From contig NZ_CP176502.1 in the NCBI RefSeq assembly GCF_046267875.1, positions 744,001 through 808,000 of the forward strand: a stretch of 64,000 bases of DNA, read 5' to 3'. Shown in pieces: positions 41,401-49,789 of this stretch. The position numbers and the translations under genes are program-made. This DNA comes from Mannheimia glucosida. GTDB taxonomy: Bacteria > Pseudomonadota > Gammaproteobacteria > Enterobacterales > Pasteurellaceae. Position 1 is the first letter of the stretch. Every line of letters begins with the position of its first letter. Below the pieces are notes generated by a model that searched no databases, was not told where the DNA came from, and worked only from the letters and a program-made list of their open reading frames with translations.

Positions 41401-44400
41401 ACCATCACTAAAGATGGCATTAACACAGCCGGTAAGCAAATCAAAGATGTAGCGGACGGCGTAGATGGTAAAGATGCGGTAAATGTTGATCAGTTAAAAG
41501 CGGCAAAATGGACACTTCAAACGTCACAAGATAATGCGGCTGCGGATAAAGTAGGCGATATCAATGCAGATGATAAAGTGACCATTGATGGTAAAGGTGT
41601 AATTAAAGTCACTAATACCAAAGAAGCGAATAATGAAAGCAAAGTTCATATCGCACTAGAAACTCAAGCGATTAAAGTAGAAAACGGACAGGCAACGACT
41701 GATGGCAACTCAAAAACGGGTGATACAGTAAATACAGCACCAAATACCAATGCTATTGCAACGGTGGGTGATGTAATTAATGCTGTGAATAATGTGAGTT
41801 GGTCTATCTATCAAGGTGCCGATAAAGTTAATGATGTGAAAGCGGGTAACGAAGTTCACTTTGTTGATAGTGACCAATTCACTGCATCGGCTACAAAAGA
41901 TGGTGATACTAAAACCAATGTGACATTTACTGCAAAAACCGTTTCATTAACTGATGCGGATAATAACGGTAAGGTTGATGCTCCACAAACTGAAGCGGAT
42001 AAGAAGAAATTAGTTAATGCAGGAGATATTGCTAATGCAATTAACAATTCAGGCTTTAAAGCAAAAGCGAATGGTGATGATGGGGAATTAATCAACCCAG
42101 GTGATGAAGTTAACTTTAAAGATGGTGAAAACATTAAAGTTACTCGTGATGGTAGCAACTTTACGATTGCAACGGCTAAAGATGTGACTTTCAATAATGT
42201 AACATCTAATAATATTAGTGTACCAACCGGCACAACAGCTAATGATAAGCCAATTACCATTACTAAAGATGGCATTGATGTTGCAGGTAAACCAATTACT
42301 AATGTGGCAAGCAATCTGCCGGCAACTAACAGCACAGGTGATGCTAATAATACCGTTTCACAAGCGAAACCGGAAAATGTGGATAACATCAAAAACAATG
42401 CAGCAACAGTTGATGATGTGTTGAATGCAGGCTGGAATTTACAAGAAAATGGCGGAGCGAAAGACTTCGTTAAAGCTTATGACACAGTAAACTTTGTTGA
42501 TGGTAAAGGCACAAAAGCAAATGTAACAATGAACGCCGATAACAGCGTAGCGAATGTGACATTTAATATCGATGCCGGCACTATCACTGTAGATGACAAA
42601 GGTGCAGTAACTACACCTGCAGAAGAAGATAAAGTTGCAACTACAAAAACAGTTGCTGAAGCAATTCAGAAAGCAGGTTGGAATGCAAAATCTGGTGGCA
42701 ATAAAGCTGATGATGATCAAGAAGCAGCAGAGTTGATTAATCCGGGTGAAGAAGTGATTTTTGCAGCAGGCGATAACTTAACCGTTAAGCGTGTAGGCAA
42801 TCAGTTTACTTTTGCAACGGCTAAAGACGTTAAATTTGATAGCGTAACATTTGGTGATAACGGTCCAAAGATCACAAATAACGATGGTAATGTTAATATT
42901 GCAGGTAATGATGGTAATCCAACCAAAATTACAGGCGTGAAAGCAGGTGAAGCTGATACTGATGCGGTGAATGTAAGTCAGTTAAAACAAGCAGCAGCAG
43001 CGTCCAAAACCGAAGTGAAAGGTTCAGGTTTAGCAACTGTTGGGGCACCTGAAACAGGTGATAATGGTCAAACAATCTATACGGTAGATGTAGCGAAAGC
43101 AGATGCTCCTACAGTAACTCGTGGTAATGTGGCTGTTAAAGAAGGCGATGAAAACAAAGTTATGACCGCAGGTGATGTGGCTGATGCAATTAATAATTCA
43201 GAGAAAACCTCATCTGTAGTAGCTGGTTCTAAAGCCGTAACTGTTAAAGCCGGAAAGGAAGATCCTAAAGGCAATACTGAATATACGGTAGATGTTGCAA
43301 CGGATAAATCTATCGGTCGTGATAATGACGGTAATATGACAGTGAATACTGACAACGTTACTATCGTGAAAGATCCGACAACAGGTGAAGTTAAAGCGAA
43401 TACCACAACATTAAATAATTCGCCTGAAGGTAAAGTTACTGAGCCTACAGGTGACGATGCTAAGAAATTAGTGACGGCAGGTGATATTGCTAATGCAATT
43501 AATAATTCAGGCTTTAATGTAACAGCAGGTGATGGTGTTGATGGTGGTGAAACCAATGGTAAGAAAACACAGCTAATCAAGCCGAGTGAAACAGTTACCT
43601 TTGATGCGGGTAAAAATATGACACTTACCCAAGCTGACGGTAAATTCACTTACACAACAAAAGATGATGTTGCATTCAACAGCATTGATATGAGCAATGG
43701 TAAACCAAATACAACAGGCTCAATCACTAACCTGAAGAGCGGTGTGGGCGGTACATTTGCAGATAAAGCAGCACCAACAGATGCAGAGCGTAAAGCGATT
43801 GCGGATAAGATTAACAACGCAACAGGTGATACGTTGAATAATGCTGTGAATGTGGGTGATGTACAAGCAGCAATGAAAGCAGCAACCACCAAAGTGGAAG
43901 GTGATAAAGGTGTTACTGTAACATCTAAAACTAACGATGACGGCTCAACCACTTATACCGTTGAAGCAAAAACGGATGGTACAACCATTAAGGTAAACGA
44001 TAAGGGCGAAATCACGGCAAACACCAGCGAGTTAACAAATAACCCTGATGGTAAAGTGGAAGAGCCTACAGAACCAAATGCATTAGTAACAGCTAAAACC
44101 GTTGCAGATGCAATTAACAATGCAGGTTTTAACATTCAAGCAAACGGTGACGAGAAGAGCCTGGTGAAAACAGGTGATACGGTTCAGTTCTTAAATGGTA
44201 AAAACATTGAGATTACCCGTGATGGGAATAACATTACTGTTTCAACTGCAAAAAATGTGAACTTTGATAGTGTACAGTTCGGAAATGAAGGTCCTAAGAT
44301 TACTAACAATGGTGGTAATATCAATGTTGGTGACAAAGACGGTAATGCAGTCAAAGTAACTAATGTAGCTGCCGGTGACGTAAATGCAGATAGTAAAGAT

Positions 44401-46881
44401 GTAGTAAATGGTAGTCAGCTTTATACTTTCGCTATGGCATCTCGTGAAGAAGTGAAGTCGGATGATAAATCAGTTACGGTTAACACTACAAAAAATGCTG
44501 ATGGTGCGAATGTGTTCGATCTTTCTGTGAATACAGACAATGTAACGATTGTAAAAGATCCGACAACAGGTGCAATTAAGGCTAACACTACGGCATTAAA
44601 TGATGCAAATAATGACGGTAGAATTGATGAACCAACCGCTGATGATGCTAAGAAATTAGTGACAGCAGGTGATATTACCAACGCCATCAATAACTCAGGC
44701 TTTACGTTGAAAACTTCGGCTGTAGAAGGTGGAGAGAAGCTTTCAGGTGGTGATGAACTGATTAATCCGGGTAAAGCAGTTGAAATGGTTGCAGGTAAAA
44801 ACTTAACTGTGAAGCAAGAAGCTGATGGTAAAGTCATTTATGCGACTAAAGATGATGTTAAGTTTAGCAGCGTAACCTCTAACACTGTAACTGTACCAAC
44901 TGATGAAGCAGATCCTGCAAATAATCCAATTACTATCAATAAAGATGGTATCAATGCAGGTAATAAAGCGATTAGCAATGTTGCGTCTAACCTGACACCT
45001 GTGACTGCAGATGATAAGGTTCAACCAGCAGACAATAATCCAACCAACTTAGCTGATAAGTTAAGTAATGCAGCAACATTAGGTGATGTATTAAATGCAG
45101 GCTGGAATTTACAAGGTAACGGCAAAGCGGTTGATACTGTGGTACATAATGACACGGTTGATTTTATTAAGGGTAAAGGTACAACGGTCACGGTTGAAAA
45201 CAAAGACGGTAAGAATACGATTAAAGTAGATAGCCCGATTGAGTTTGTTAACCAAGATCCTGCTGATAGCTCAACCCCAAGCAATACAGCTAAATTTACC
45301 GGTGAAGCACCAGTACAATTAGGCAATGTGGCAAGTGGTGTTCGTAAGCCTGATGGCACAACACCAGAAGGCAAAGAGCGTGCAGAAGCTCTTAACAATG
45401 CATCTGGTGATACCGTAAACAATGCGGTAAACGTAGGTGACTTACAAGCAGCGACAAAAGCAGCGACCACCAAAGTGGACGGTAATCAAGGTGTTGTTAT
45501 TACACCTACCACCAATGGTGATGGTTCAACGACGTATACAGTAGCAGCGAAGACTGACGATACTACTATTAAAGTAGATAGTGAAGGTAACATCACTGCA
45601 AACACCAGCGAGTTAGGTAACAACGCAGACGGTACGGTGAAAGCACCAACTCAACCAAATGCGTTAGTGACTGCTCAAACTGTTGCAGATGCAGTGAATA
45701 ATGCAGGCTTTAATATTAAATCTGCAGGTAATAAGGCTGCCGGTGACCAAGCTGCGACTAAGCTAGTGAAAACGGGCGAAGAAGTTGTGTTTGAAGCAGG
45801 TGATAACTTAACTGTTAAACGTGATGGTAATCAATTTACTTTTGCGACAGCAAAAGATGTGAGCTTCAACAGCGTACAGTTCAGCGAGAATGGTCCGAAA
45901 ATCACTAATGATGGTGATAACATCAAAGTCGGTGATAAAGACGGTAAACCAACTAAGATCACTAATGTAGCAGATGGCGATATTAGCCCAGTAAGCACAG
46001 ATGTTATCAACGGTAAACAGCTGAACAACTATGCGAAAGTGAATGGTAATAACATTGGTACTGATGAAGATGGTTCTATCAATATCGTAAATGGTAATGG
46101 TACAACTATTACCAGTGATAAGGCTGGTGAGGTGAAAGTGAACGTAAACAGCACAGATTTAACCGTTGCTGATAACGGCAAAATCAATGTTCAAGATCCT
46201 AACGGTACCGGTTCACACTTTGTGAATGCAACAACAGTAGCAAATGCCGTAAACAACGTAAGCTGGAACGTAGATTCTAAAGCAGTTGGTACAGGTGTGG
46301 TTGAAGGGGATAAAGCCCCTGCGAAAGTAAAAGCAGGTAGTACAGTGAGCGTGAATGCAGGTAATAACATCAAAGTGACACGTAAAGGTTCTGATGTAAC
46401 TGTAGCCGTTTCAGATACCCCTGAATTTACTAGCGTTAAGACTGGTGATACATTGGTGAACAATAATGGCGTAACCATTAATAATGGCTCTGCAGGAAAA
46501 GCGGTAAGCTTAACCAAAAACGGCTTAGATAATGGTGGTAACCGTATTACTAATGTTAAAGCAGGTGAGGCAGATACCGATGCGGTTAATGTTGGTCAGT
46601 TAAAAGGTGCTGTTAATCACTTAAATAACAAGATCCATCGTAATAACCGTGAAGCCCGTGCAGGTATTGCCGGTTCAAATGCAGCAGCAGCGTTACCGCA
46701 GGTTTACATTCCAGGTAAATCTATGGTGGCTGCAGCAGGTGGTACATTTAAAGGTGAAAACGCGCTTGCAGTAGGTTATTCACGTTCAAGTGATAACGGT
46801 AAGCTTATCTTGAAATTACAAGGTAATGCGAATAGCCGAGGCGACTTTGGTGGCGGTGTAGGCGTTGGATACCAGTGGTAA
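38449..46881 (+). CDS. Giant trimeric autotransporter adhesin (YadA/Hia type)
   Basis: A 2810-residue type Vc autotransporter. Residues 1-27 are an extended signal peptide region (MNQIFKVIWNQATQSWVAVSE), followed by a hydrophobic signal core ending near AVA. Residues about 75-320 and 525-715 are YadA-like head repeats (AIAIG.., ALGTD.., AVG..NA). Each head is followed by a neck (RQIQNVAAGQISATSTDAIN). From about 800 to 2740 runs a stalk built from repeats such as KLVTAGDIANAINNSGF, KVATTKTVADAI and GWNLQ/VSWN segments. The last ~65 residues, ending GVGVGYQW, form the membrane anchor. Role: adhesion to host cells or matrix; ligand unknown. AGGG precedes the ATG. The frame is intact over 8.4 kb, so the gene looks functional. 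Confidence 0.97.
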   Translation: MNQIFKVIWNQATQSWVAVSELQRAKGKTKSVSSASKATLALLAGASAVLGATNAVAVVSIGSTTSNYISTQATASSENAIAIGADSISTGRSTIAIGTNANATHRTNLVDPEDTSYITSNTGVESLNNTGQNWALVPSIAIGMGSSATSANAIALGTDTHATGNRATAFGAGALATGNRSTVMGWRSAASGTRSFAMGSGATANADFSGAMGDKSVANATYSLALGSSANATSTATRGTAIGYNATVSGVNATALGVSAVSSNQATVAIGDSAKASADFAIALGSGANATLDNSVALGSNSTVSNAVAVPSATVNGITYSGFAANTTAAGNVVSVGSNTIKRQIQNVAAGQISATSTDAINGSQLYMAMNATGNLANSTKNILGGNATVNPDGSITYTNIGGTNKNTIEEALKAVKTEVVAGSNVNITNATGANGQTIYTVNAYNTTANSSSPDYITVTGKAATAANTTNYEIGLTKKAIDDFTKDTQATVVSNDGTVTVKSTERNANGTVIYDLSVNIPAQASQIQYFSVNSIVPENQANDGAKSRNSIAIGPNATATGGEQAAVALGTNSNANGNGALSLGVATVSKGIQATAVGHSANATANGTTALGRQTNATAGDATAVGSNANATAEKASAFGVAANASANASLAVGANSIASAQSAVAVGTRANATAQFATALGMGAQATLNSSVALGSESVVRAATPTENATVGGITYNGFAGVNKDTNYVVSVGSADKERQIQNVAAGQISATSTDAINGSQLYMAMNATSNLANSTANNFGGGSVVNPDGSVTQPKYNVTNAAGTQYGNTATNVGDAITNLNNYVNQGFNIKDNAGTTKGTVTPNESVQFVNGKGTVSNVTQEADGVTKVTFDVDTGSITVDNTTGAVTTPTDENKVATTKTVADAIKNSGFTATSSQSAGEVSGTSAELVNPGDTVTFDAGKNIKITQAGSNFTFATKDTVEFDKVTTKTLEIPTDTANKPITITKDGINTAGKQIKDVADGVDGKDAVNVDQLKAAKWTLQTSQDNAAADKVGDINADDKVTIDGKGVIKVTNTKEANNESKVHIALETQAIKVENGQATTDGNSKTGDTVNTAPNTNAIATVGDVINAVNNVSWSIYQGADKVNDVKAGNEVHFVDSDQFTASATKDGDTKTNVTFTAKTVSLTDADNNGKVDAPQTEADKKKLVNAGDIANAINNSGFKAKANGDDGELINPGDEVNFKDGENIKVTRDGSNFTIATAKDVTFNNVTSNNISVPTGTTANDKPITITKDGIDVAGKPITNVASNLPATNSTGDANNTVSQAKPENVDNIKNNAATVDDVLNAGWNLQENGGAKDFVKAYDTVNFVDGKGTKANVTMNADNSVANVTFNIDAGTITVDDKGAVTTPAEEDKVATTKTVAEAIQKAGWNAKSGGNKADDDQEAAELINPGEEVIFAAGDNLTVKRVGNQFTFATAKDVKFDSVTFGDNGPKITNNDGNVNIAGNDGNPTKITGVKAGEADTDAVNVSQLKQAAAASKTEVKGSGLATVGAPETGDNGQTIYTVDVAKADAPTVTRGNVAVKEGDENKVMTAGDVADAINNSEKTSSVVAGSKAVTVKAGKEDPKGNTEYTVDVATDKSIGRDNDGNMTVNTDNVTIVKDPTTGEVKANTTTLNNSPEGKVTEPTGDDAKKLVTAGDIANAINNSGFNVTAGDGVDGGETNGKKTQLIKPSETVTFDAGKNMTLTQADGKFTYTTKDDVAFNSIDMSNGKPNTTGSITNLKSGVGGTFADKAAPTDAERKAIADKINNATGDTLNNAVNVGDVQAAMKAATTKVEGDKGVTVTSKTNDDGSTTYTVEAKTDGTTIKVNDKGEITANTSELTNNPDGKVEEPTEPNALVTAKTVADAINNAGFNIQANGDEKSLVKTGDTVQFLNGKNIEITRDGNNITVSTAKNVNFDSVQFGNEGPKITNNGGNINVGDKDGNAVKVTNVAAGDVNADSKDVVNGSQLYTFAMASREEVKSDDKSVTVNTTKNADGANVFDLSVNTDNVTIVKDPTTGAIKANTTALNDANNDGRIDEPTADDAKKLVTAGDITNAINNSGFTLKTSAVEGGEKLSGGDELINPGKAVEMVAGKNLTVKQEADGKVIYATKDDVKFSSVTSNTVTVPTDEADPANNPITINKDGINAGNKAISNVASNLTPVTADDKVQPADNNPTNLADKLSNAATLGDVLNAGWNLQGNGKAVDTVVHNDTVDFIKGKGTTVTVENKDGKNTIKVDSPIEFVNQDPADSSTPSNTAKFTGEAPVQLGNVASGVRKPDGTTPEGKERAEALNNASGDTVNNAVNVGDLQAATKAATTKVDGNQGVVITPTTNGDGSTTYTVAAKTDDTTIKVDSEGNITANTSELGNNADGTVKAPTQPNALVTAQTVADAVNNAGFNIKSAGNKAAGDQAATKLVKTGEEVVFEAGDNLTVKRDGNQFTFATAKDVSFNSVQFSENGPKITNDGDNIKVGDKDGKPTKITNVADGDISPVSTDVINGKQLNNYAKVNGNNIGTDEDGSINIVNGNGTTITSDKAGEVKVNVNSTDLTVADNGKINVQDPNGTGSHFVNATTVANAVNNVSWNVDSKAVGTGVVEGDKAPAKVKAGSTVSVNAGNNIKVTRKGSDVTVAVSDTPEFTSVKTGDTLVNNNGVTINNGSAGKAVSLTKNGLDNGGNRITNVKAGEADTDAVNVGQLKGAVNHLNNKIHRNNREARAGIAGSNAAAALPQVYIPGKSMVAAAGGTFKGENALAVGYSRSSDNGKLILKLQGNANSRGDFGGGVGVGYQW
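39475..39591 (+). repeat. Intragenic direct repeat, copy 1 (adhesin neck)
   Basis: About 117 bases coding for RQIQNVAAGQISATSTDAIN and the following GSQLYMAMNAT..NLANST. It is almost identical in DNA to 40666-40782. Confidence 0.85.
40666..40782 (+). repeat. Intragenic direct repeat, copy 2 (adhesin neck)
   Basis: Second copy of the neck-coding repeat, 1191 bases downstream of copy 1. The distance equals one head-plus-neck module, so the two heads probably arose by duplication, and recombination between copies could delete one head in frame (1191 is divisible by 3). Confidence 0.85.
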
Positions 46882-46899
46882 TTTAGCCTAATTGAGTTG

Positions 46900-46926
46900 A
46901 AATCCCCTTCTTCGGAAGGGGATTTT
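46900..46926 (+). terminator. Terminator of the adhesin gene
   Basis: AAATCCCCTTC, a stable TTCG tetraloop, GAAGGGGATTTTT, 18 bases after the stop. Confidence 0.93.
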
Positions 46927-46957
46927 TATGTTATATTGAGGCTAAAATTTATGGTGT

Positions 46958-46999
46958 AAGCGGTAAGATTTGTAAAAAAATTTGCAAATCTTACCGCTT
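46958..46999. repeat. Uptake-signal inverted pair
   Basis: AAGCGGTAAGATTTG and its perfect complement form a 15-bp stem, 18 bases upstream of the next start codon. Lies after a full terminator, so it is probably there as an uptake signal pair. Confidence 0.7.
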
Positions 47000-47017
47000 G
47001 TAATTAAGAGGTAAAGA

Positions 47018-47317
47018 ATGAAAAAAGCAGATATTCAGAAAATGCAGGATTGTTATAACCAATGGGTAGCACTATTACCAGAATTGGAAAAAGGGATAGA
47101 GCAATGGAAACAAGCTACTGCACTTTTGGAGCCATTAAGTCAGTTTTATGCTAGCCCGGAATGGCGTGAATTACATGATAGTTTTGATGAACAGTTAGAT
47201 ACTAAAGGCAATTATAGTATCTTGTCAGAAGATGCGTTATGGAATGCGTTATCTGAACATCATCAATTAGCACTAGAATGGTTAAAGCTATCGACTGCAT
47301 ATATTACGAAAGAATAA
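47018..47317 (+). CDS. DUF4298 family protein
   Basis: A 99-residue acidic helical protein, MKKADIQKMQDCYNQWVALLPELEKGIEQWKQ.., matching the pattern of the DUF4298 family (WRELHDSFDEQLDTKGNYSILSEDALWNAL is the conserved part). No signal or membrane segment. Function unknown. AGAGGTAAAG precedes the ATG; it is flanked by terminators on both sides, so it is monocistronic. Confidence 0.8.
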   Translation: MKKADIQKMQDCYNQWVALLPELEKGIEQWKQATALLEPLSQFYASPEWRELHDSFDEQLDTKGNYSILSEDALWNALSEHHQLALEWLKLSTAYITKE

Positions 47318-47345
47318 AAACAGACGCTTAGGCGTCTGTTTTTTT
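47316..47345. terminator. Bidirectional terminator
   Basis: AAAAACAGACGC, loop TTAG, GCGTCTGTTTTTTT, between the convergent DUF4298 gene and fabR; it overlaps the last codons on both sides. Confidence 0.92.
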
Positions 47346-47976
47346 ATGTTGATGAAGCTTGTTTATTGGCATAATAGGTGGAGCCACGAATCAGCATTCT
47401 TAGCTGCATAATGACACGTTGCTTTAGTTTTTCCCGTTCTTGATTGTTCATATCCAAAGCATGAGAACCGGCAGTAAATACTAGCGTGACTAAACCTTCC
47501 GATTGAATATAAGCAAGTTCTCGGTTACTGTGATTATCTTTGCTCATAATATAGTCCGCCAATTCAGCTACAAAATGTTGAATTTCGCGTGATGCTGCGG
47601 TTCTAAACGCTTGCGATGTACCGGAACTTTCGCGTAATAATAGCTGGAAAACATTGGGACGGTCGGCAATCAGTTCGAAGAATGTTTCTACTGAAACCAC
47701 AACAACACTTCCGCCATTTGCAATTCGCTTTCGTGCTTGCCTCATTAATTGGCGTAATAGTAGCCCGGATTCGTCCACCATTGCTAAGCCTAGCTCGTCC
47801 ATATCTTTAAAGTGGCGGTAAAACGAAGTCGGTGCGACTCCAGCTTCACGCGCAACTTCACGCAAACTGAGATTAGAGAAATTTTTTTCTGAGCTTAATT
47901 GATTAAAGGCGGCTTCTACTAATGCTCTGCGTGTTTTTTCTTTCTGAATTGCACGCACACTCATACCGTTTGCCAT
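47344..47976 (-). CDS. fabR: FabR, TetR-type repressor of unsaturated fatty acid synthesis
   Basis: A 210-residue TetR-family regulator. It follows E. coli FabR closely: VRAIQKEKTRRALVEAAFNQLSSEK, SLREVAREAGVAPTSFYRHFKDMDELGLAMVDESGLLLRQLMRQARKRIANGGSV and LLLRESSGTSQAFRTAASREIQHFVAELADY. FabR controls fabA/fabB. The ATG at 47976 has GAGG before it and lies one base after the oxyR stop; a second ATG at 47964 is an alternative start. It is cotranscribed with oxyR. Confidence 0.95.
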   Translation of the reverse strand: MANGMSVRAIQKEKTRRALVEAAFNQLSSEKNFSNLSLREVAREAGVAPTSFYRHFKDMDELGLAMVDESGLLLRQLMRQARKRIANGGSVVVVSVETFFELIADRPNVFQLLLRESSGTSQAFRTAASREIQHFVAELADYIMSKDNHSNRELAYIQSEGLVTLVFTAGSHALDMNNQEREKLKQRVIMQLRMLIRGSTYYANKQASST

Positions 47977-47977
47977 T

Positions 47978-48862
47978 TTACGCCTCGGATTGCATAATTT
48001 TAGTAATGGCTTGAGCTAAACGCTCATAGCGGGCGCGTAATGGTGAACCTGGTCGATACACCATTCCCACAGCTCGAAACGGTTTCGGGTTTTCAAGTGG
48101 AATATAATGTACTCCTTTAATCGGTTTAGCGGCTAATTTAGGAATTAATGCTAGGCCAACATTTGCTGCTACCATATTGCGTAAGGTTTCAAGGTTGGTA
48201 GCTTTAAAGTGTGGATTTTCTTTTGCTCCAATGGATAGACAATAGTCTAGCGTATTAGTGCGTAAACAATGGCCACTGTCTAAAAAGAGCAACTCACGGT
48301 TTTTTAATAAATTCATATCGAATTTTTTAAGCGCTGCCCATTCGTGTTGTTCTGGAACTACCAAGTACATTTCTTCATTAAAGATAGGCACTTCAATAAA
48401 AGATTCACTCTCTTTTACAAATGAGATAATGCCACAATCAAGCTGGCCGGATTCAAGTTGATCTAATAATTGGTTGGTTTGTAATTCGTAAATATACAGC
48501 TCTAAATCTGCAAATTCTGCTTTTAATGCAGGCACAATAATTGGCGAAATGTAAGGCCCCAAGGTTGGGATTACACCAACATGAAGCGGGCCAGACATCT
48601 CTTTACCTTGGTTGCTTGCCATTTCTTTTAGAATTTTTACTTCACGTAAAACTACCTTGGCTTGTTCAACTAATGTTAAGCCTGCTTGCGTAAAGAGGAC
48701 TTTGCGACTGGTTCTTTCAAGCAGAATAGTGCCTAGTTCGTCTTCTAATTTGCGAATTTGCCCGCTTAAAGTAGGTTGGCTAACATTACAAGATTCTGCT
48801 GCACGACGGAAATGCTTATGTTCTGCAAGTGCAATAAGGTATTCTAAATCTCGAATATTCAC
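47978..48862 (-). CDS. oxyR: OxyR, peroxide-sensing LysR regulator
   Basis: A 294-residue LysR-type regulator. The start is a GTG at 48862, giving MNIRDLEYLIALAEHKHFRRAA as in E. coli OxyR, with GGAGGA seven bases upstream; longer frames have no support. The HTH is CNVSQPTLSGQIRKLEDELG. The redox pair Cys199 (SGHCLR) and Cys208 is at exactly the E. coli positions, so it should form the activating disulfide. Divergent from the peroxiredoxin-glutaredoxin gene, whose expression it likely controls. Confidence 0.97.
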   Translation of the reverse strand: MNIRDLEYLIALAEHKHFRRAAESCNVSQPTLSGQIRKLEDELGTILLERTSRKVLFTQAGLTLVEQAKVVLREVKILKEMASNQGKEMSGPLHVGVIPTLGPYISPIIVPALKAEFADLELYIYELQTNQLLDQLESGQLDCGIISFVKESESFIEVPIFNEEMYLVVPEQHEWAALKKFDMNLLKNRELLFLDSGHCLRTNTLDYCLSIGAKENPHFKATNLETLRNMVAANVGLALIPKLAAKPIKGVHYIPLENPKPFRAVGMVYRPGSPLRARYERLAQAITKIMQSEA

Positions 48863-48886
48863 TTGATTCCTCCAATTTAAATTTTT

Positions 48887-48903
48887 CCTATTGTTCCGAT
48901 AGG
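48887..48903. promoter_or_regulatory. Probable OxyR binding site
   Basis: CCTAT-N7-ATAGG contains CTAT-N7-ATAG, the central half of the OxyR consensus (ATAG-N7-CTAT-N7-ATAG-N7-CTAT). The outer ATAG and CTAT quartets are poorly matched here. It is in the shared oxyR/peroxiredoxin promoter region, 24 bases from the oxyR start and 73 from the divergent gene. Confidence 0.6.
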
Positions 48904-48976
48904 CTGAATTATGCCATATTTGTGAGTACAATGCCTAAGATTTTTATAATATATAATTCTATAGGAGAACATTAAT

Positions 48977-49711
48977 ATGTCTTTTAAAGATATGACGGGT
49001 CAGAAAGTACCCAGTGTAACATTTCGTACACGTCAAAACGATGCTTGGGTTGATGTCACAACCGATGAGTTATTTAATAACAAAACGGTAGTTGTGTTTT
49101 CATTACCCGGAGCATTTACACCGACTTGTTCATCAACACATTTGCCTCGCTATAATGAATTAGCTTGTGAATTTAAGGCATTAGGGGTAGATGATATCAT
49201 CTGTATGTCAGTTAATGATACCTTTGTAATGAACGCTTGGAAAGCAGATCAAGAATCTGAAAATATTACTGTTATTCCTGATGGTAATGGTGAGTTCACA
49301 GAAGGTATGGGGCTATTAGTTGATAAAAATGACCTTGGGTTTGGTAAACGTTCTTGGCGTTATTCGATGCTGGTGAAAAACGGTATTGTGGAAAAAATGT
49401 TTATTGAGCCACAAGAACCGGGTGATCCGTTTAAAGTATCAGATGCCGATACAATGATTAAATATTTAAGTCCAAATTGGACAGCTAAAGAGTCTGTTTC
49501 GATTATCACTAAACCGGGTTGCCCGTTCTGTGCAAAAGCAAAAGCATTATTAAAAGAGCAAGGCTATACTTTTGAGGAGATTGTGTTAGGTCGTGATGCA
49601 AGCACGATTTCTGTACGAGCAATTACAGGTAAAACCTCTGTTCCACAAGTATTTATCGGCGGTAAACATATTGGTGGTAGTGATGAGTTAGCTGCTTATT
49701 TTGCAAAATAA
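48977..49711 (+). CDS. Hybrid peroxiredoxin-glutaredoxin (hyPrx5/PGdx)
   Basis: A 244-residue fusion enzyme that reduces peroxides with glutathione. Residues 1-165 are a Prx5-type peroxiredoxin with peroxidatic Cys51 in PGAFTPTCSSTHLPRY. Residues 170-244 are a glutaredoxin with the active site GCPFC, the TSVPQVFIGG cis-proline loop and the GGSDELAAYF end. The fusion is well known from H. influenzae. TATAAT boxes at 48945-48950 and 48952-48957 precede it; AGGAG lies before the ATG. Confidence 0.97.
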   Translation: MSFKDMTGQKVPSVTFRTRQNDAWVDVTTDELFNNKTVVVFSLPGAFTPTCSSTHLPRYNELACEFKALGVDDIICMSVNDTFVMNAWKADQESENITVIPDGNGEFTEGMGLLVDKNDLGFGKRSWRYSMLVKNGIVEKMFIEPQEPGDPFKVSDADTMIKYLSPNWTAKESVSIITKPGCPFCAKAKALLKEQGYTFEEIVLGRDASTISVRAITGKTSVPQVFIGGKHIGGSDELAAYFAK

Positions 49712-49740
49712 TAGGCAAATATAACCGCTTGTAATGCATA

Positions 49741-49775
49741 AAAAGAGGGATTAAGTTTAATACTTAATCCCTTTT
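49741..49775. terminator. Bidirectional terminator
   Basis: AAAAGAGGGATTAAG and CTTAATCCCTTTT around TTTAATA, between convergent peroxiredoxin and thrC genes. Confidence 0.9.
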
Positions 49776-49789
49776 CTATTATTGAATAT

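Noticed and set aside
41856..46517. Many long open frames antisense to the adhesin gene (for example 41856-42398, 43077-43649, 45021-45473)
   Set aside because: They result from the biased codon use of the repetitive adhesin; their translations are low-complexity Ser/Leu/Val/Pro and share no family features.
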